In this document: positions 1 to 12,060 of the stretch, piece by piece | Numbering within the stretch: the stretch's first letter is position 1 | Layout of the letters: every line of letters starts with the position of its first letter | Source: Calliopum simillimum | Lineage: Eukaryota; Arthropoda; Insecta; Diptera; Lauxaniidae | Direction of reading: 5' to 3' | NCBI GenBank assembly: GCA_951812925.1 | Contig: OX638368.1 | Coordinates: 125,759,309 to 125,823,308 of the forward strand | DNA length: 64,000 nucleotides | Notes under the pieces: generated by a model | Told to the model about the DNA's origin: nothing | What the model saw: only the letters and a program-made list of their open reading frames with translations | Databases searched by the model: none | Translations under genes and position numbers: made by a program

Positions 1-649
1 AATTTATTTGGACATTACTTTGACTTGAAGTGCAGTTTCATATGAAAAATGCGTTACTTAAAGTTTAAACTGTGAAAACTTTTAATAAAAATAAAATGTT
101 ATAATATAAACGTACAACTTTAGATCAAAACGTTCCAAACTGTTCGGAATCAAAAAAAAAAAACCTGGTCGAAGTTCGAAAAATAAAGTTGTTTGAGCGC
201 TTTTAACTATTGGTAATTGTAGAGTATGATCCTCTTCGTTCGTTTCAGAGGTCAGAAAGATCTCTGTGCCTAAAAAACCCTTCTTCACCTAATCTTGCGA
301 AGAATTTTTTTTTTAATATAAATCGTCCCACTTGCTTAGTGCAAAAAATAACTTCGGTTCATCTTTTTGTTATGTAACAAAATTTAATATGTTTCTCAGG
401 TCCAGAGCGTTTATCTTGTTCACAGTTTTTTTATATAGGCAACTATTTCGTGTACACAAAAAAAATGTTTGAAGTGGTTTTTAATATGATAAGGCCATCC
501 GTCTAATTTTCACATGCATCTTATTTAGGGAACATTTTGCAACGAACCTGTAAAAAAATTAGCTGCACCGAGCTGCCCTTCAGAAAGTTTTTAGGACTTT
601 TGTAAAGTATTTCATTTTCGTAATAATTGATCCCAGAAACAAAAGTTTT
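1..649. other. AT-rich stretch without recognised content
   Basis: No open frame here resembles a protein I know. The longest frame (minus, 82-288) is 68 codons and lies in low-complexity A/T sequence. I see no terminal repeats or tandem structure. Confidence 0.4.
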
Positions 650-1080
650 GTAGATAAAAATGCTGTTCGGCATATTTTGACCGAAATTTTGGATGTGCCA
701 CTTTGTGTAACAAAAATTAATTTCATAATTTTAATCAGCGACTTCAAAAACGACACTCACTCTCTTCTTGCTGATTAATATAGTTTTGCACTTAGAGGTT
801 CCTCATTGTTGATCCAACAATTTGTATTTTAAAAAATAGATTTCAGAACGTTTATAAGCAACATCAGAAACTCCCATATATTGTTTTTGTTGGTAATAAA
901 TGCAGTTTAGCAGTATTTGGACCACCATTTTGGATCCGCCATTTTGTTTTTGTTGAAAAAAGATTTCAGATTCGTAATCAGCATAATCAGAAACCTTTAT
1001 ATACTGACTTTCGTGAGAATAGATCTGGTTTAGAATTATTTCTCCACCATTGTGGATCCGCCAATTTGTTTTTTGATGGC
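650..1080. repeat. Diverged ~130-bp tandem repeat
   Basis: The phrase 'CCAyyrTkkTGGATCCGCCA', followed by a T-rich run and a 'GATTTCAGA..CGT.ATnAGCA..ATCAGAAAC' segment, recurs about every 130 bases (near 690, 930 and 1,050). The units are strongly diverged. The 93-codon minus frame at 803-1,084 simply reads through them. Confidence 0.55.
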
Positions 1081-1129
1081 CCAATCTGGGACAGGAAAAA
1101 AATTATTTTATGCATGTGATGCAAGTAAA

Positions 1130-1655
1130 TGGTCTATGCTCCATAATATATGAACTTTGATTTGCCCTTTATGGTATCTGGTCCATAACATATGATCTAT
1201 TATCTCTCTTTTATATTCTACGGTCTATAATATGCCCTTTATGGTATTTGGTCCATAACATCTGGAGCATGTTCTGTTCCTTATGATCTAGAATTCAAAA
1301 TATATGGTCTATGATTTGTTCTTCATGGTCTATGGTCCATAATCTATGGTCTATATGCCTTTTATGGTATATGGTCAATAACATATGGTCTATGATCTGT
1401 CCTTTATGATCCATGGTCTATGATATAGCTTTCGTGCTATATGGTCCAAAATATATCTATTGTTTATGATTTTTCTTTAATATATGATCTTTGGTCTGTT
1501 CTTTATGGTCCATAATATGAGATCTATGATCTCTTCTTTATAGTCTATGTTCCCTAATCTAAAGTCTATGGTCAATAGTAAATGGTCTTTCTGGTTCATA
1601 ACCTTTGGTCTATGATCTGTTCTTTATGGTCTGTGGTCCATAAACTAAAATTGTT
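1130..1655. repeat. Degenerate TATGGTCTATGATCTG minisatellite
   Basis: About 520 bases consist almost wholly of variants of TATGGTCTATGATCTGTTC and TATGGTCCATAA. They are arranged in tandem with unit lengths near 15-30 bp. Repetition is direct, copies are imperfect, and nothing is coding. Confidence 0.75.
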
Positions 1656-1659
1656 GTAG

Positions 1660-3235
1660 AACAAAATAAAATAAATTATGCAGTACTGTATACATCCATC
1701 ATAAATCCGGGACAATTACGAGACATTTATGAAAATCCGGGTCATTTCCGGGACGGGAGGGCAAAATTTAAGACTGTCTTGCAAAATCAGATCACGGTTG
1801 GATCCGTGCAGCAAAGCATCTAAGTACTTTTCCAATAACCGTAATGACTTTATCACCACTTTATTTCCTCGTATTCATCAAGGGTTGAAATGTATGTAGG
1901 AGTGTATCACACGCACGTTTTTACTTCGGCTTTTGTTAAGGAGTTGACACAAAATTTTCCAAAAGATCTAGAAGACAACGTTAAAGTTAAGGACTTGAAT
2001 GTATAGATTAATGGATATACAACAAAAACTAGTACTAAATGAGATATTAAAAAAGTAATAGACAAATTGAAGGGCGCTGTATAAGCTATTTCATTTTGCT
2101 TCAAGAAGATCTTATCAATTTCGTAACATTTGTTCTGGATGCACTTAAAAAGCAACAGATCCAATTACTTCATTAAATTTATCACAAAGCAAAGTACCTG
2201 CTTTACACGCCAGCCAACGGAGGATTAATCCTGCGGCGTGTCTATGAAATTTAAAACTTCATCTTTGATATAATGAATGAGGAGGCAATGTCTGTGAACG
2301 TATCGAATGCTTTGCCATGACAGCAAAATGTTTGCGTAAAAGAAAAACGCGTTGGATATACACTTACGTAAGTACGTAACAGCAAAACAGCCAAAGAACA
2401 AAAGAAAGTTGTTGATGCTACTGAATATATTAAATGACTTTCAGCAAGATATACTGCACAATCTTGAGATAACAAGGATAGCAATGTTGCATTATTGTGG
2501 AACAAATTTTTTAATTACTAAAAGTCATTTCGAGCAAGACTGCGCAAAAAACTTAGAAATATTTTTATAATTTAATGCCAAATTGCATGACAAAATTTGC
2601 AATACATACTTGACTTCGAGTGTATTTGTATGCCACAATCTTGTAGCATTTTCAAATTGAGTTTAGCAAATCTTGTACAAGCGATGCTCCGACAAATCTT
2701 ATAAATTCATTTCAATGCCATCAAAAGTTGGTACTCGTGGAGTTGCGAATATCCTTGACAATGAAAACTTATTTCGTTTTGTCTGTGTTGGAATGCATTG
2801 TCAGCAGCTTTGTTAATCCAAACAATGAATTAGAGTCTTAGAACCTCTGTCTCTACTTGAGATTCGAGATGTTGAATGCCGCCAATGCAGCGACAGCAGC
2901 ACAGTTATGCAACAAGAGTTGGTGGGTGTTTTAGTTAATGGTGTTGTCTAAATTTGGATAGCTCGGCTACTCGTACGAAAGCAAGTACTTAAGCTATGAT
3001 CTTTTTATCGAGTTGTTCTAATGGCGGGTCGAGGCCTTAAATCAAAACTAAACATTGATAGAAATAAATATAAATATATATACCATGAACTATGGATGTA
3101 ATGAATGCACGTATAGAGGAGTAAACACAGTATTTCTCATTAACTGAACTCACTTAGTTTTTGTTCAGAGCTTCCACTAAATATTCTAAGTACTGTGTTA
3201 ACACGTAGTTTACACCGTTCTTCTTAAACGCATTT
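1660..3235. other. Unrecognised region, possibly a decayed mobile element
   Basis: Short frames of 60-85 codons occur on both strands (minus 1,907-2,164 and 2,251-2,505; plus 2,352-2,570). None shows a domain I can name. Several short plus-strand stretches look like decayed coding sequence with many stops, but I cannot assign a family. No terminal repeats were found. Confidence 0.3.
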
Positions 3236-3404
3236 TTGTGTTATCTTCTTCTTCTAATTTTGTTTTACTTTATTCCGCTTTTCGTATCTGCACCACTTTC
3301 CTCTGCTTGCCGAGAGAAGTCAACACTTTAATTGTTGCTTTCCCATACGTTTCTAAGAGAGTGCTGAAATAAGCACTGAAATCTGACGTCTAAAACACAG
3401 CTAT

Positions 3405-4045
3405 TATTACATCACCCCAAATAACTATTACACAACAGCATTTTTAAAACTTTGAGGGTATGGGAGGTGCCATGGCTACTTTTCCGAGTTTTGTTTTTGG
3501 TAAGAGTTTGGATTTCTTACTCTTAGTATCTGTTGGAAATTTGGTTGAACTATCTCAAAAAATACTTTCAGTAAAGCATTTTGAAACTTTTGGTCATATG
3601 GGATGTACCACGTCCTGATGTCTGATCTAACTGGGTTGTTGCTCAGAGCTTGTATTTACCATCCCAAGAACTTATAGATATTTCGGTTCCTTTATTGCTA
3701 ATAATGCACTTAATATTCTATTTTGAATATAATTTTTGTGTGGGCCGTGGACTTGTCCGTTGACCGATTTCGCTCATTTTCAATCCCACGAGCTAACTTC
3801 GAGGGCGGAGGTAGTGTACTAAATATCATCGAATTATCTTGGTTAGTTTTACCATGAAAAATATTTCCACAGACAGACAGAGACCCATCCAGCCAAACGG
3901 ACAGAAAGACGGACTTGGATATATCGCGACAGGAAGTGACGCTGATCAAGAGTATGTGTACGTTTCCATACCTGTCACGCCTTCTTTTCTGCGTTACAAA
4001 CGGAAGAACAAAGTTAATATACCTTGGGTGTAGGGTACCAAAATA
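3405..4045 (-). repeat. Dispersed composite repeat, copy 1 (minus)
   Basis: Reverse-strand copy of the module also seen at 10,443-11,445 and 35,728-36,690. One end reads CTACACCCaaGGTATATTaAC, then a TCCGTTTGTAACGCAGA..AGGCGTG stretch, then TTGATCAGCGTCAC and a tract of TCTGTCTG type. The other end carries ~150-bp units with GGGAGGTGCCAyG. This is a non-coding interspersed fly repeat. I cannot assign it to a named family. Confidence 0.6.
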
Positions 4046-4129
4046 TCAGCATGTACATATGTCTTTGGGTGCTCTGATTTTAAATATGGAATCAATTTTT
4101 TTTGAAAATGTCGGGAAATTTTCTTAAAA

Positions 4130-4480
4130 AATTATTACATCACCACAAAATTGTAGCTAGGGGGGTTTTTGAGCTCGATGATTCTAAATTCGAAATCAAA
4201 TTTTTTGAAAACCGACTGCTGGATCCGAAATGGTGGGCGCTTATCTTAAAAAAATAATAAATCACAACAAAATTGTAGCTGGGGGGTTTTTGAGGTCGTT
4301 GATTCTAAGTTCGGAATCAAATTTTCGGAATCTAAATGGCGGCCAGTTATTGCAAAACTTATTATGTAACGACAAAATTATGCATAGGGAGGTTTTTTCG
4401 GTCGCTGATTCCAAATTCGGGATTAAATTTTTCGTAAACAAAATGGTTGATCTAAAATGGCGGATAATTTTGTTAAAAAC
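4130..4480. repeat. ~100-125-bp tandem repeat, three units
   Basis: The landmark AAAATTGTAGCTrGGGGGG (third copy ATGCATAGGGAGG) occurs at about 4,145, 4,268 and 4,371. Each is followed by a GATTCTAAATTCGrAATCAAATTTT segment and an AAATGGCGG-like end. The 134-codon plus frame over it (4,230-4,634) is a by-product. Confidence 0.6.
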
Positions 4481-4732
4481 CAATTTTTCCTTTTCCAATA
4501 GCTACGCCATAAGCATGAAAACTGCGTTTTCTCCAACTTCAGGCAAGGATAATCCGAAATCCTGCAGGCATATTGACAATTCTGACGACTTATTCGGATT
4601 CAGTGTCGAAAGGTGCATAGGCCTGCATATGTGAAATAAAGTGTTTATTAAATTTTTTTTTGTCCGCCTGTGTTAGCTTTTTCGACGTTTGATCTATTGA
4701 ATATCTCATAAACTATTCGACAAAAACGAAAA

Positions 4733-4927
4733 CGACAACAGCAACAACAACAACAATAGCAGCAACAACAACAACAACAGCAACAACAACAACAACAAAA
4801 ACACCAACAACAAAAACACCAACAACAACAACACCAGCAACAACAACAACAAAAACACCAGCAACAACAACACCAACAACAACAACAACAACAACAGCAA
4901 CAACAACAACACCAACAACAACAATAA
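4733..4927. repeat. (CAA)n microsatellite with CAG and CCA interruptions
   Basis: Roughly 195 bases of CAA repeats with scattered CAG, ACC and AAA. In the minus frame this yields a leucine-rich artefact at 4,706-5,014. Nothing upstream suggests that a coding exon contains it. Confidence 0.9.
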
Positions 4928-4929
4928 GA

Positions 4930-6945
4930 GCAAGAACAAAATCCTCTCTTTGATTGACTTATGATCCCGCCTAGTGGAAGCAGCCGGCTTTCTGGGCTTC
5001 TTGGATAAGTCCAATCATACTAGAAGACGAAAATAATAATTATTTCTCTAATTTACAGTCCTGGTGCTCGTGTTGCTACTATGTATAACAACAACACTAC
5101 TTACTTGATAAGTGAAAAACCGGGTATTTTTGGTTCAAAGATGACAACACTACTTACGGGGTAGCAAGGATGTTGTCATTCTATTGCTCGCGAGCGCCAT
5201 ATTTCAATTTGCAATTTAACTTGAAAAACATCATAAGTTCTTTTCAATATTTACAAGTGTTCTTTGCTTTATTACGACTCGGATTTCAGTGTAAATGAGT
5301 GTAATGGGGGAGGACTGTTCCACTGCAGACATTTTCATTTCTCATTATCCTTTGCATCCGGTCTCAGAGTAATTGAAAAAGAAAGTTAATTTCTCACACT
5401 GCATAAGCAACACTGAAATGACAAAGAGGGGGGGGAGTGAAGATGTTATGCAAGAGAAAAGGACTTGTGCCACTCAGAAATGTAGGCGTGTAGTGATGAG
5501 GCAGGTACACCAATTTTTTGCGTGCAGATTCCATTGCATTAAGAAGATTTCGTAATTTCTAATTAGCAAAGTTTTTCATTGGAATTTTTAATCTTCGAGT
5601 ATGTAGGTGCTTTTATTTGTTTTTTGTATTTTTTTTTTATTGTTTGTGCTGTCAGTGCTGTTTTCAAGGACCTTTGCAAATTGTACTTTATAATGAAGTT
5701 TAATGGATTTGTTTAACTTGGTGTTCATGGACCACTTGTCAAAAAAGTGATTTTATAAGAAAGATTAAAAAAAATTTTAAACTATTAAAAGCTTTTTTGT
5801 ACCTTTAGATAATAAAAACCCTGCAGTATTTAAAAGGCACTTCAATTCTTCAATGAAGCAATTGAATCATGGAAATTATTGTTGAGCCAAGAATTATATC
5901 AATTGAATTCAATCATTTGCGATAACTTTGACTTTTCCCTACGACTTAGCCAATCATTGGATTTATATCATGTTCTTTTTTAATTGGAAATAAAGAAAAA
6001 TGTTCATATTTTGTTTAATAAAGTAAATCAGCTTTTTGCTGGTCGAGATTTTTAGTTTATATTCTGACTCACATTTCTTGGAGATGACGCTGCTTAACTT
6101 TTTGAAGCTATTGTCTTTTCAACGTCATCATTTCCAGCTCTACTTCTTTCTTTTATACATAGTTTAACTGGTTCTTCGAGACATTGCAGTCTGCGAAGAC
6201 AAGTTAGATTTCTAATGTAAATCTCTATTTTCGAGTCAAAAAAAATTACGTTGGAGAACTCCATTAGAAATCGATTTCAGATTGATTGGTGAAAAACCCA
6301 AGGGCCTTTCGAAGAGCGTTACTTACAAAAATATATTTTTCTTAAAATCAATCGGGAGTTTCAACGAATTTGGTATTTACGTTCTTAAATACTCGTAACT
6401 TTAAATTCATATAATATTAAATCCAACACTAGAAATTTGTTGGAGAATGAATGTTTGAGTTCGAGAAGAAAACTTTTTTTTTGAATCGAGAACTAAATCC
6501 TTTTTTAGAGAAAATGATTTGTTCTCGAATCATTCTTTAATTGGTATGCTGGTTGTGAAGGATTTTTCAGGAATCCAGATTATTATATTTCATTAGTTGA
6601 ATTAAGTTTACTTTTGATGGCATTGAGTGCGTTGTTGTGATGACTCATTAGTTTGGACACTGCTTAAGGCCATCTTTCTTGACAGCTTCACTAGTACAGC
6701 CCATATTCTGTCAAACGCTTTTCGTTTTAGTTTCTGGAGAACAGATGATGTAGTAAAGGTGTAATATAAACAATGTCAGCGACCTTTTAGTTCCTCATGG
6801 CTTGAAAAACATTCACTGTTTCATCACTTGACGGTGACTGTGATTTATGTCAGAAGTCGTTGGTGATTCCAGCTGAGAAAATATGGGATTTAGTATCTCA
6901 TCAAAGGTAAATGCTCAACCCAGTATTATTTCTACCTAAACAAAT
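4930..6945. other. Unrecognised intergenic sequence
   Basis: AT-rich and non-coding as far as I can tell. A short imperfect repeat around an 'ACAACACTACTTAC' word occurs at 5,090 and 5,143. I see no domain-bearing frames, RNA genes or transposon ends. Confidence 0.35.
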
Positions 6946-6949
6946 TTAT

Positions 6950-7810
6950 AAAGTGAAATTTCTTTGGCCGCGAGACATTTTTGCGTAACATTTTTTCTGC
7001 GTCACTTTTCATTACATCCCAATTTATCTTCCAAACCATAGAAGCTATTTTGACAAAATTGTGTAGTGTGTAGAACGTGAATACTATTGATTTGTAGTTT
7101 TCTGGGACACCCAAAGGTTTCCAAAGATCATCCGAAAGCTTCATAGTCAAAACGAACATTTTCTAGACAACAAGCTTTAATTTATTCGTTTCCTGGAACA
7201 TTAGAAGGTCACCCGAATGGTTCATGGTCAAAACGAAGAATATCTAGGTATACTAGAGGGACAACATCTATTGCGGACTATCAAAAAGCTTTAATTGATT
7301 CATTTCTTGGGACATCCGTAGGTCACCCGAAGGTTTCATAATCAAAACGAGGAACATCCAGGTATACTAGAAGGAAAACTTCTTTGGTTGCGTTAAGTGT
7401 AAAATTTCAAGGCCGCGAGTAATTTTTGCATATCTTTTTTTTTGCGTCACTTTTCGTTACATCCCAATTCATCTCGCAAACCATAGAAGCTATTTTGACG
7501 AAATTTTGTAGGTAGGTGTAGAATGTGAAAATTATTGATTTGTAGTTTTCTGGGATACCCGAAGGTTTTCGTAGGTCATCCGAAGGCTTCATAGTCAAAA
7601 CGAACATTTTCTACATTTACTAGAGGGAAAACATCTATGGCGGAGTAACAACAAGCTTTAATTTATTCATTTCCTGGGATATCTGAAGGCTTCCGAAGGT
7701 CACCCGAAGGGTTCATAGTCAAAACGATAAATATCTTGATATACTAGAGGGAAAACATCTGTGGCGGACTATCAACAAGCTCTAATAGATTCATTTTCTG
7801 GGACACTCGA
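6950..7810. repeat. Higher-order tandem repeat (two ~455-bp units)
   Basis: A unit beginning GGCCGCGAG at 6,966 recurs at about 7,411, with the same order of sub-blocks. Within each unit a ~125-bp block centred on TTCATAGTCAAAACGA and preceded by GGTCACCCGAAGG is repeated three times. The two minus ORFs starting with nearly the same peptide (6,932-7,159 and 7,407-7,607) are this repeat read twice, not genes. Confidence 0.7.
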
Positions 7811-8940
7811 AGGTAACATGCCTCAGAAAAAAATTAATTCATAATATCTCTGAAACTTTATAACGTATATGGGAGTGATTTGGTATATGCGTAAAGATCA
7901 CCGGTACAAATAATGGTCACTTAAAAAAGGAGGTGTCATGCCCCAAAAATAAAATTTTTAATATTTTTGAAACTATTTGACGCACATAAATGAGATTTGG
8001 AGTATTTGTGTGTAAAATGCATCAGGACAAATAACTATCTTTGGAAAAATGTTGGATGCCACGCCCCCCATACAAGACAAGGTGAAGCAACGTACACCGA
8101 GATATGCTTGTTCGTAATATACTAAAATTACACTGTGCAACAATTATAAAAAAATATAATAGGAACAAGACTTGGCTATACTAGGACGATAGCCCTACCA
8201 TAGCTGAGTAGAGCCCCCTATGGGTTTTGCAAACTTAGCTGCATAACGGTTTTTCCGATCAATAGCTCGTGTACTATTTCGGAAACAGGTTTTTTTACTT
8301 ACGAAAATTGTAGCTAAATGCCCAACAAGTAACTTTTCTTAACAAACTATGTCAAAATGTTTCATACAGTGGGTGTTTTGATGTAAAATGTTCGGTCTGT
8401 TTTAGTTTTTCGACCATAACTCACAAAATATAATTTTTTCAAAAATACTTCCTGAAGCAAAATTGAATTAAACTGTAAAATGCATAAAGCTTTTAAGCAC
8501 CCAATATGGGAGTTGGTCGTTAAATGAGAATTTTTGGCTGTTGAACGCCCGATGTCGGCAAAACTCTTTTTACTCAAAAGTGAGACGTCGTACGAAAAAA
8601 GTGTAATAGACATAAAATGCTTAGAATTGCCTGTGAAATACGTGTGAATTTTTTCGGAATTTTTTTGGAGACATATTAAAATTTTTCAAAAATAAAAAAA
8701 AATTTATAAGTCTTGTGGTCTAATTTTTCTGTTGCATAGTGTTATCAAACAGTCTTCAAAAACAAACTTAAATCATTTAACTTTGTGATAATCATTCAAA
8801 TTGCTTTTTGTTGTCCTGAACCATTTGATTTTTTTCGCAGCTTGAAATGTTTTAAAATTTTTTTTCCCAAACAAAATCATCAAAACTGAAGACCATTAAA
8901 AATACCCAGTTTATTATATGAAAGCATTGGCATCACCTAT
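7811..8940. repeat. Mixed repeat fragments including a foldback-family piece
   Basis: Two units with GGnGTCATGCCCC or GATGCCACGCCCC lie near 7,930 and 8,057, matching the GTGCCACGCC repeat family of the window. From about 8,380 to 8,650 the sequence resembles the body of the foldback family seen at 15,009-16,248. Shared words are GTTGAACGCCCG, TACGAAAAAAGTG and ATAAAATGCTTAGAAT. Confidence 0.5.
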
Positions 8941-10440
8941 TCAGAGGATATGACAGACGACTGTTTGTTTGTATGTTTGTATTCATGTAAATGATTTGTG
9001 TTTAGATCGCGATACCCTTGAACGAAGGCATATAAGGATAATAATACGTGCACCAACCATTCAAGTTTACTGCTCGACTATGCTTATCTTTGAGTGCTCC
9101 TTTCGACAAACTTAAGGACTACAACTCCGCCTTTGTCAACTTCGCCAAAACATAACTCAAGTAGCAGATTAAAGACATCGTTTACAACAACAACAAAAGG
9201 AGTTTCTGGAATTTTGCCTGAGTTCGTTCCTCTTATATGCACGATACGCGCAAACTTCACGCGCGTTAGTTTATTTATGCTTGACGCGTTACTTTGGAGT
9301 AAATCCTTACAAAGCACGACAAGGATGATAAGAAGGGAGGCAAAGCAAAAAAAAGGAAATATGTACACAAAGAAGAAGAAGAAGGTGGGAACATGAGAAG
9401 TTTGTCTTGTTTGTTACGTAAAATGTTGAAGCCAAATTGATATCAAGAGGATTTTCATTTCACTTTGTTGAATCGATGAAAATCCTTTTGCGGCAATGCA
9501 ATCTAACGATGACGAGGACGACGACGACGACGACTACAGCGGTAAACTCACATGAAAGCATCGCGATAGAGATGGCTGACGATGGTAGATTGGTTGGTAG
9601 TGGTGGTGATGCTGATAAGTCCACACTTGAGTCAAGTCAAGGATAATGATTATGATATAAAAGTAATTGTATGCCAAGTTGTAAGAAAGTAAAATGCTGT
9701 CTGTTTGTCGATTTTATTCATCATAGTTCTTAGTAGATAGACGCCGGAAGAAAGAAAGATATTGATACAATTCTGCTGTTCAAAAAGTTGGCTGTCAGTC
9801 ATGATAGCGCGTAGTGCGAATTGATGTTAGGAAATCGCTTAAGATTCGAATAAGGTAATTAATTGGATTCAAGAAAACAAAAAGAAAAAGGTTGGCTAAT
9901 AAAATAAATAAATAAAAATCGAAGCGATGAAAACTTGTGGGTGTTAGTTGGATTTATGTTTAATCAAACATACTAGATAATTAGCTCATATGTAGGAGGA
10001 AATTTCTGTGAAATTAATCTAATTAAGCGCTTTCAATCAATGATAATTGCGCGTAAATGAAATTAAGCGTACTCAATAGGATAAACAAATTTTGTAAGTC
10101 TTAGAAGAAAATATTATTGGCTTTCAAAAAAGGATTCTACCAGACTAAACGACGGCTTTAGTGAATCTAATAATATATCTTCTTGGAAAATTTGGGTTTC
10201 AAATTAACATATTCTTTAACGGAATTTGTTTTGCAATTGAATCATTCATATCATCAATAGAAATCTGATATTGATATAATTTATAGCAAACTTGGGAGAT
10301 ATGGCACCGCTAGGTTATATGGCACCCCTTTTAAATTCAATACTAGCAGCTTTCGAAGCATTCAAAAAAAGAAAAAAATTTATTCAATTGCGCGAAAGAC
10401 TTCGTGTTGAATAATTCGCTTCGATACTTGGGAGTTTTAT
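8941..10440. other. Low-repeat spacer with a short (GAC)n tract
   Basis: This stretch is less repetitive and slightly less AT-rich than its neighbours. A trinucleotide GAC/ACG tract lies at about 9,508-9,540. Frames of 94-100 codons occur on both strands at 9,084-9,396 and a 69-codon frame at 9,437-9,646. None has a recognisable domain. It may be ordinary unique intergenic DNA. Confidence 0.35.
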
Positions 10441-10442
10441 AC

Positions 10443-11445
10443 GCCACACCCAGGGTATATTCACTTTGTCCTTCCGCTTATAACGCAAAGAAAGAGGCGT
10501 GGCAGATATAAATAGAAAAGACTATATGAAGCAAAACACCCAAAGCGTACCAGATGAAAATTTTTTTGTCTCCGATTTCGCTCAAATTTGGCAATATGGT
10601 AGATCCGGTGTGCAAAAACAATAATCCGGGAGGATTATAATAATATAAGCTTTTTTTTCTGAAAAATTTTTTAAAAAATTATTCAAAGAAAAAAAAAAAT
10701 ATTTGTTAACTTTGCAAAAAATTCCCAAAAATTTCACACGGAAGATTCTAAGCATTTTATGCCTAGTACAATTTTTTTCACTAAGTATTATTTTTGTATT
10801 AAAAGAACACTTAAAAATGAATGGTATCAGTTAATTAGATGTATCAATTTACAAATTTTGGTGTAAGCTATAAATTTTTGAAAAAACAGGGTGTTTCATG
10901 AAAATGATTAAAAACGCCAACTTCAACATATATTCTTAATCAGCGTCACCTCCTGAGTCGATATAACCATGTCCGTCTCTTTGGCCGGCTGGTTGGATGG
11001 CTGGCTGGTTGGGTGTGTGTGGATATACATTTTTTGGGAAAACTGAGCAAGATCATTTAATTAAATTCGATACACTGCCTCTGTCGTCAAAGTTAGCTCG
11101 TGGGATTGAAAACTAGCGAAATCGGTCTACGGACACGCCTGCCGCCCACACAAATAATGTATTCAAAATGCAACTTTAGCAGTATTTTTCACAATAATGC
11201 AACCAAAATACACATAAATACTACGAATTGTAAGCGCAAGTTCTGAGCAAAAACTGGGCGAATTCGGACAAGAGGGCGTGGCACCTCTCATTTAAGCTAA
11301 AGTTTCAAAACGCTATACTAAAAGCGTTTTTTGAGATAATCCAACCAAGTTTCACTCAAATACTAAGAACTAAAAATGCAAACTCTGAGAAAAAACTGCT
11401 TTATAGGGTATTTAATGTTTGGCCAGGCCAAAGGTAACACCCAGA
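10443..11445 (+). repeat. Dispersed composite repeat, copy 2 (plus), with nested insertion
   Basis: It opens with CACACCCAGGGTATATTCAC, then TTCCGCTTATAACGCAAAGA. It is interrupted at about 10,525-10,928 and resumes with TATATTCTTAATCAGCGTCA, a GGCTGGCTGG tract and two ~150-bp units bearing GGGCGTGGCACCTC. It ends with TTTGGCCAGGCCAAAGGTA, an end shared with the copy at 35,728-36,690. Function unknown; not coding. Confidence 0.65.
10525..10928 (+). mobile_element. Truncated foldback-family element
   Basis: It starts TATGAAGC and continues with the sub-terminal blocks of the element at 15,009-16,248 (TCCGATTTCGCTCAAATTTG, GGCAATATGGTAGATC, CCGGGAGGATT). It ends in the matching inverted block GCCAACTTCAACA. 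The right outer end is missing. It lies inside a composite repeat whose sequence resumes directly after it, which marks it as an insertion. Confidence 0.6.
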
Positions 11446-12052
11446 ACTTTTTTTTTTTTAAGGAAAAGATAATCACTTTCAAGTACTTTATCAGATTTTA
11501 TAGCTAAGGACTACTTTTAACTGTTACTGAACTCCGAAAATAGCAAAAGACTAATTTTTTAACATTTAGACAAGAATATCACAAATGGGATAGAAAAACT
11601 ATGTGGCTGGATTCGGATTCAGCGTCAAAAAAAACTTTGAGTATTACTACTTTATTAATTTTATCATTAGTTTTACATTTGGGCAAAATGGTTTAAAACA
11701 GACAGGTGTTTGCGTTTATTTGCATTAGCAGTCTTAATTCAAATTAGCTTGTGAATTATCTCAATTCCAATAAGTATAAGCTGCAACGTAAATTCACGAA
11801 ATAAGAAAGAATTTATACCGAACTAAGCTATTTCAATATGGTAATGCTGTTAATAACTGAAAACTGTTTTCTATTGTGAATTCTAAGTAACAAAGTTAAA
11901 ACTTTATTAAACGTATTAACTCCATAACGAGGCAGAACTTTCAAATATACTATCTCAACAGAAAATTTCGATGCCCATCCCCAAGATGCAAAAGCGATGC
12001 GCGTCCTCCTCGCATTAAAAGAGCTGATTTTGATGCGCATATTTTCTGCACT
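11446..12052. other. Spacer, flank of hAT-like insertion
   Basis: AT-rich and not recognisable. Its right end (about 11,950-12,050) carries GCGATGCGC words that reappear after the inserted element at 13,615 and beyond, so it is the left part of the host repeat. Confidence 0.4.
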
Positions 12053-12060
12053 ATAGGTAG

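Noticed and set aside
1130..1655. CRISPR-like array
   Set aside because: Units have irregular length, no constant spacer pattern and the setting is an animal genome; plain minisatellite.
2620..3230. Solo LTR of a retrotransposon
   Set aside because: I looked for TG..CA ends, a duplicated copy and a flanking duplication and found none that held up.
4230..4634. 134-codon plus frame
   Set aside because: It lies wholly across the ~115-bp tandem repeat and its opposite strand is also open; a chance frame.
4706..5014. Minus frame with a long leucine run
   Set aside because: It is the antisense of the (CAA)n microsatellite; no real N- or C-terminal domain.
9084..9396. Overlapping 94- and 100-codon frames on opposite strands
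   Set aside because: Neither contains a recognisable domain and both depend on a locally stop-poor region. I leave the locus as unassigned.
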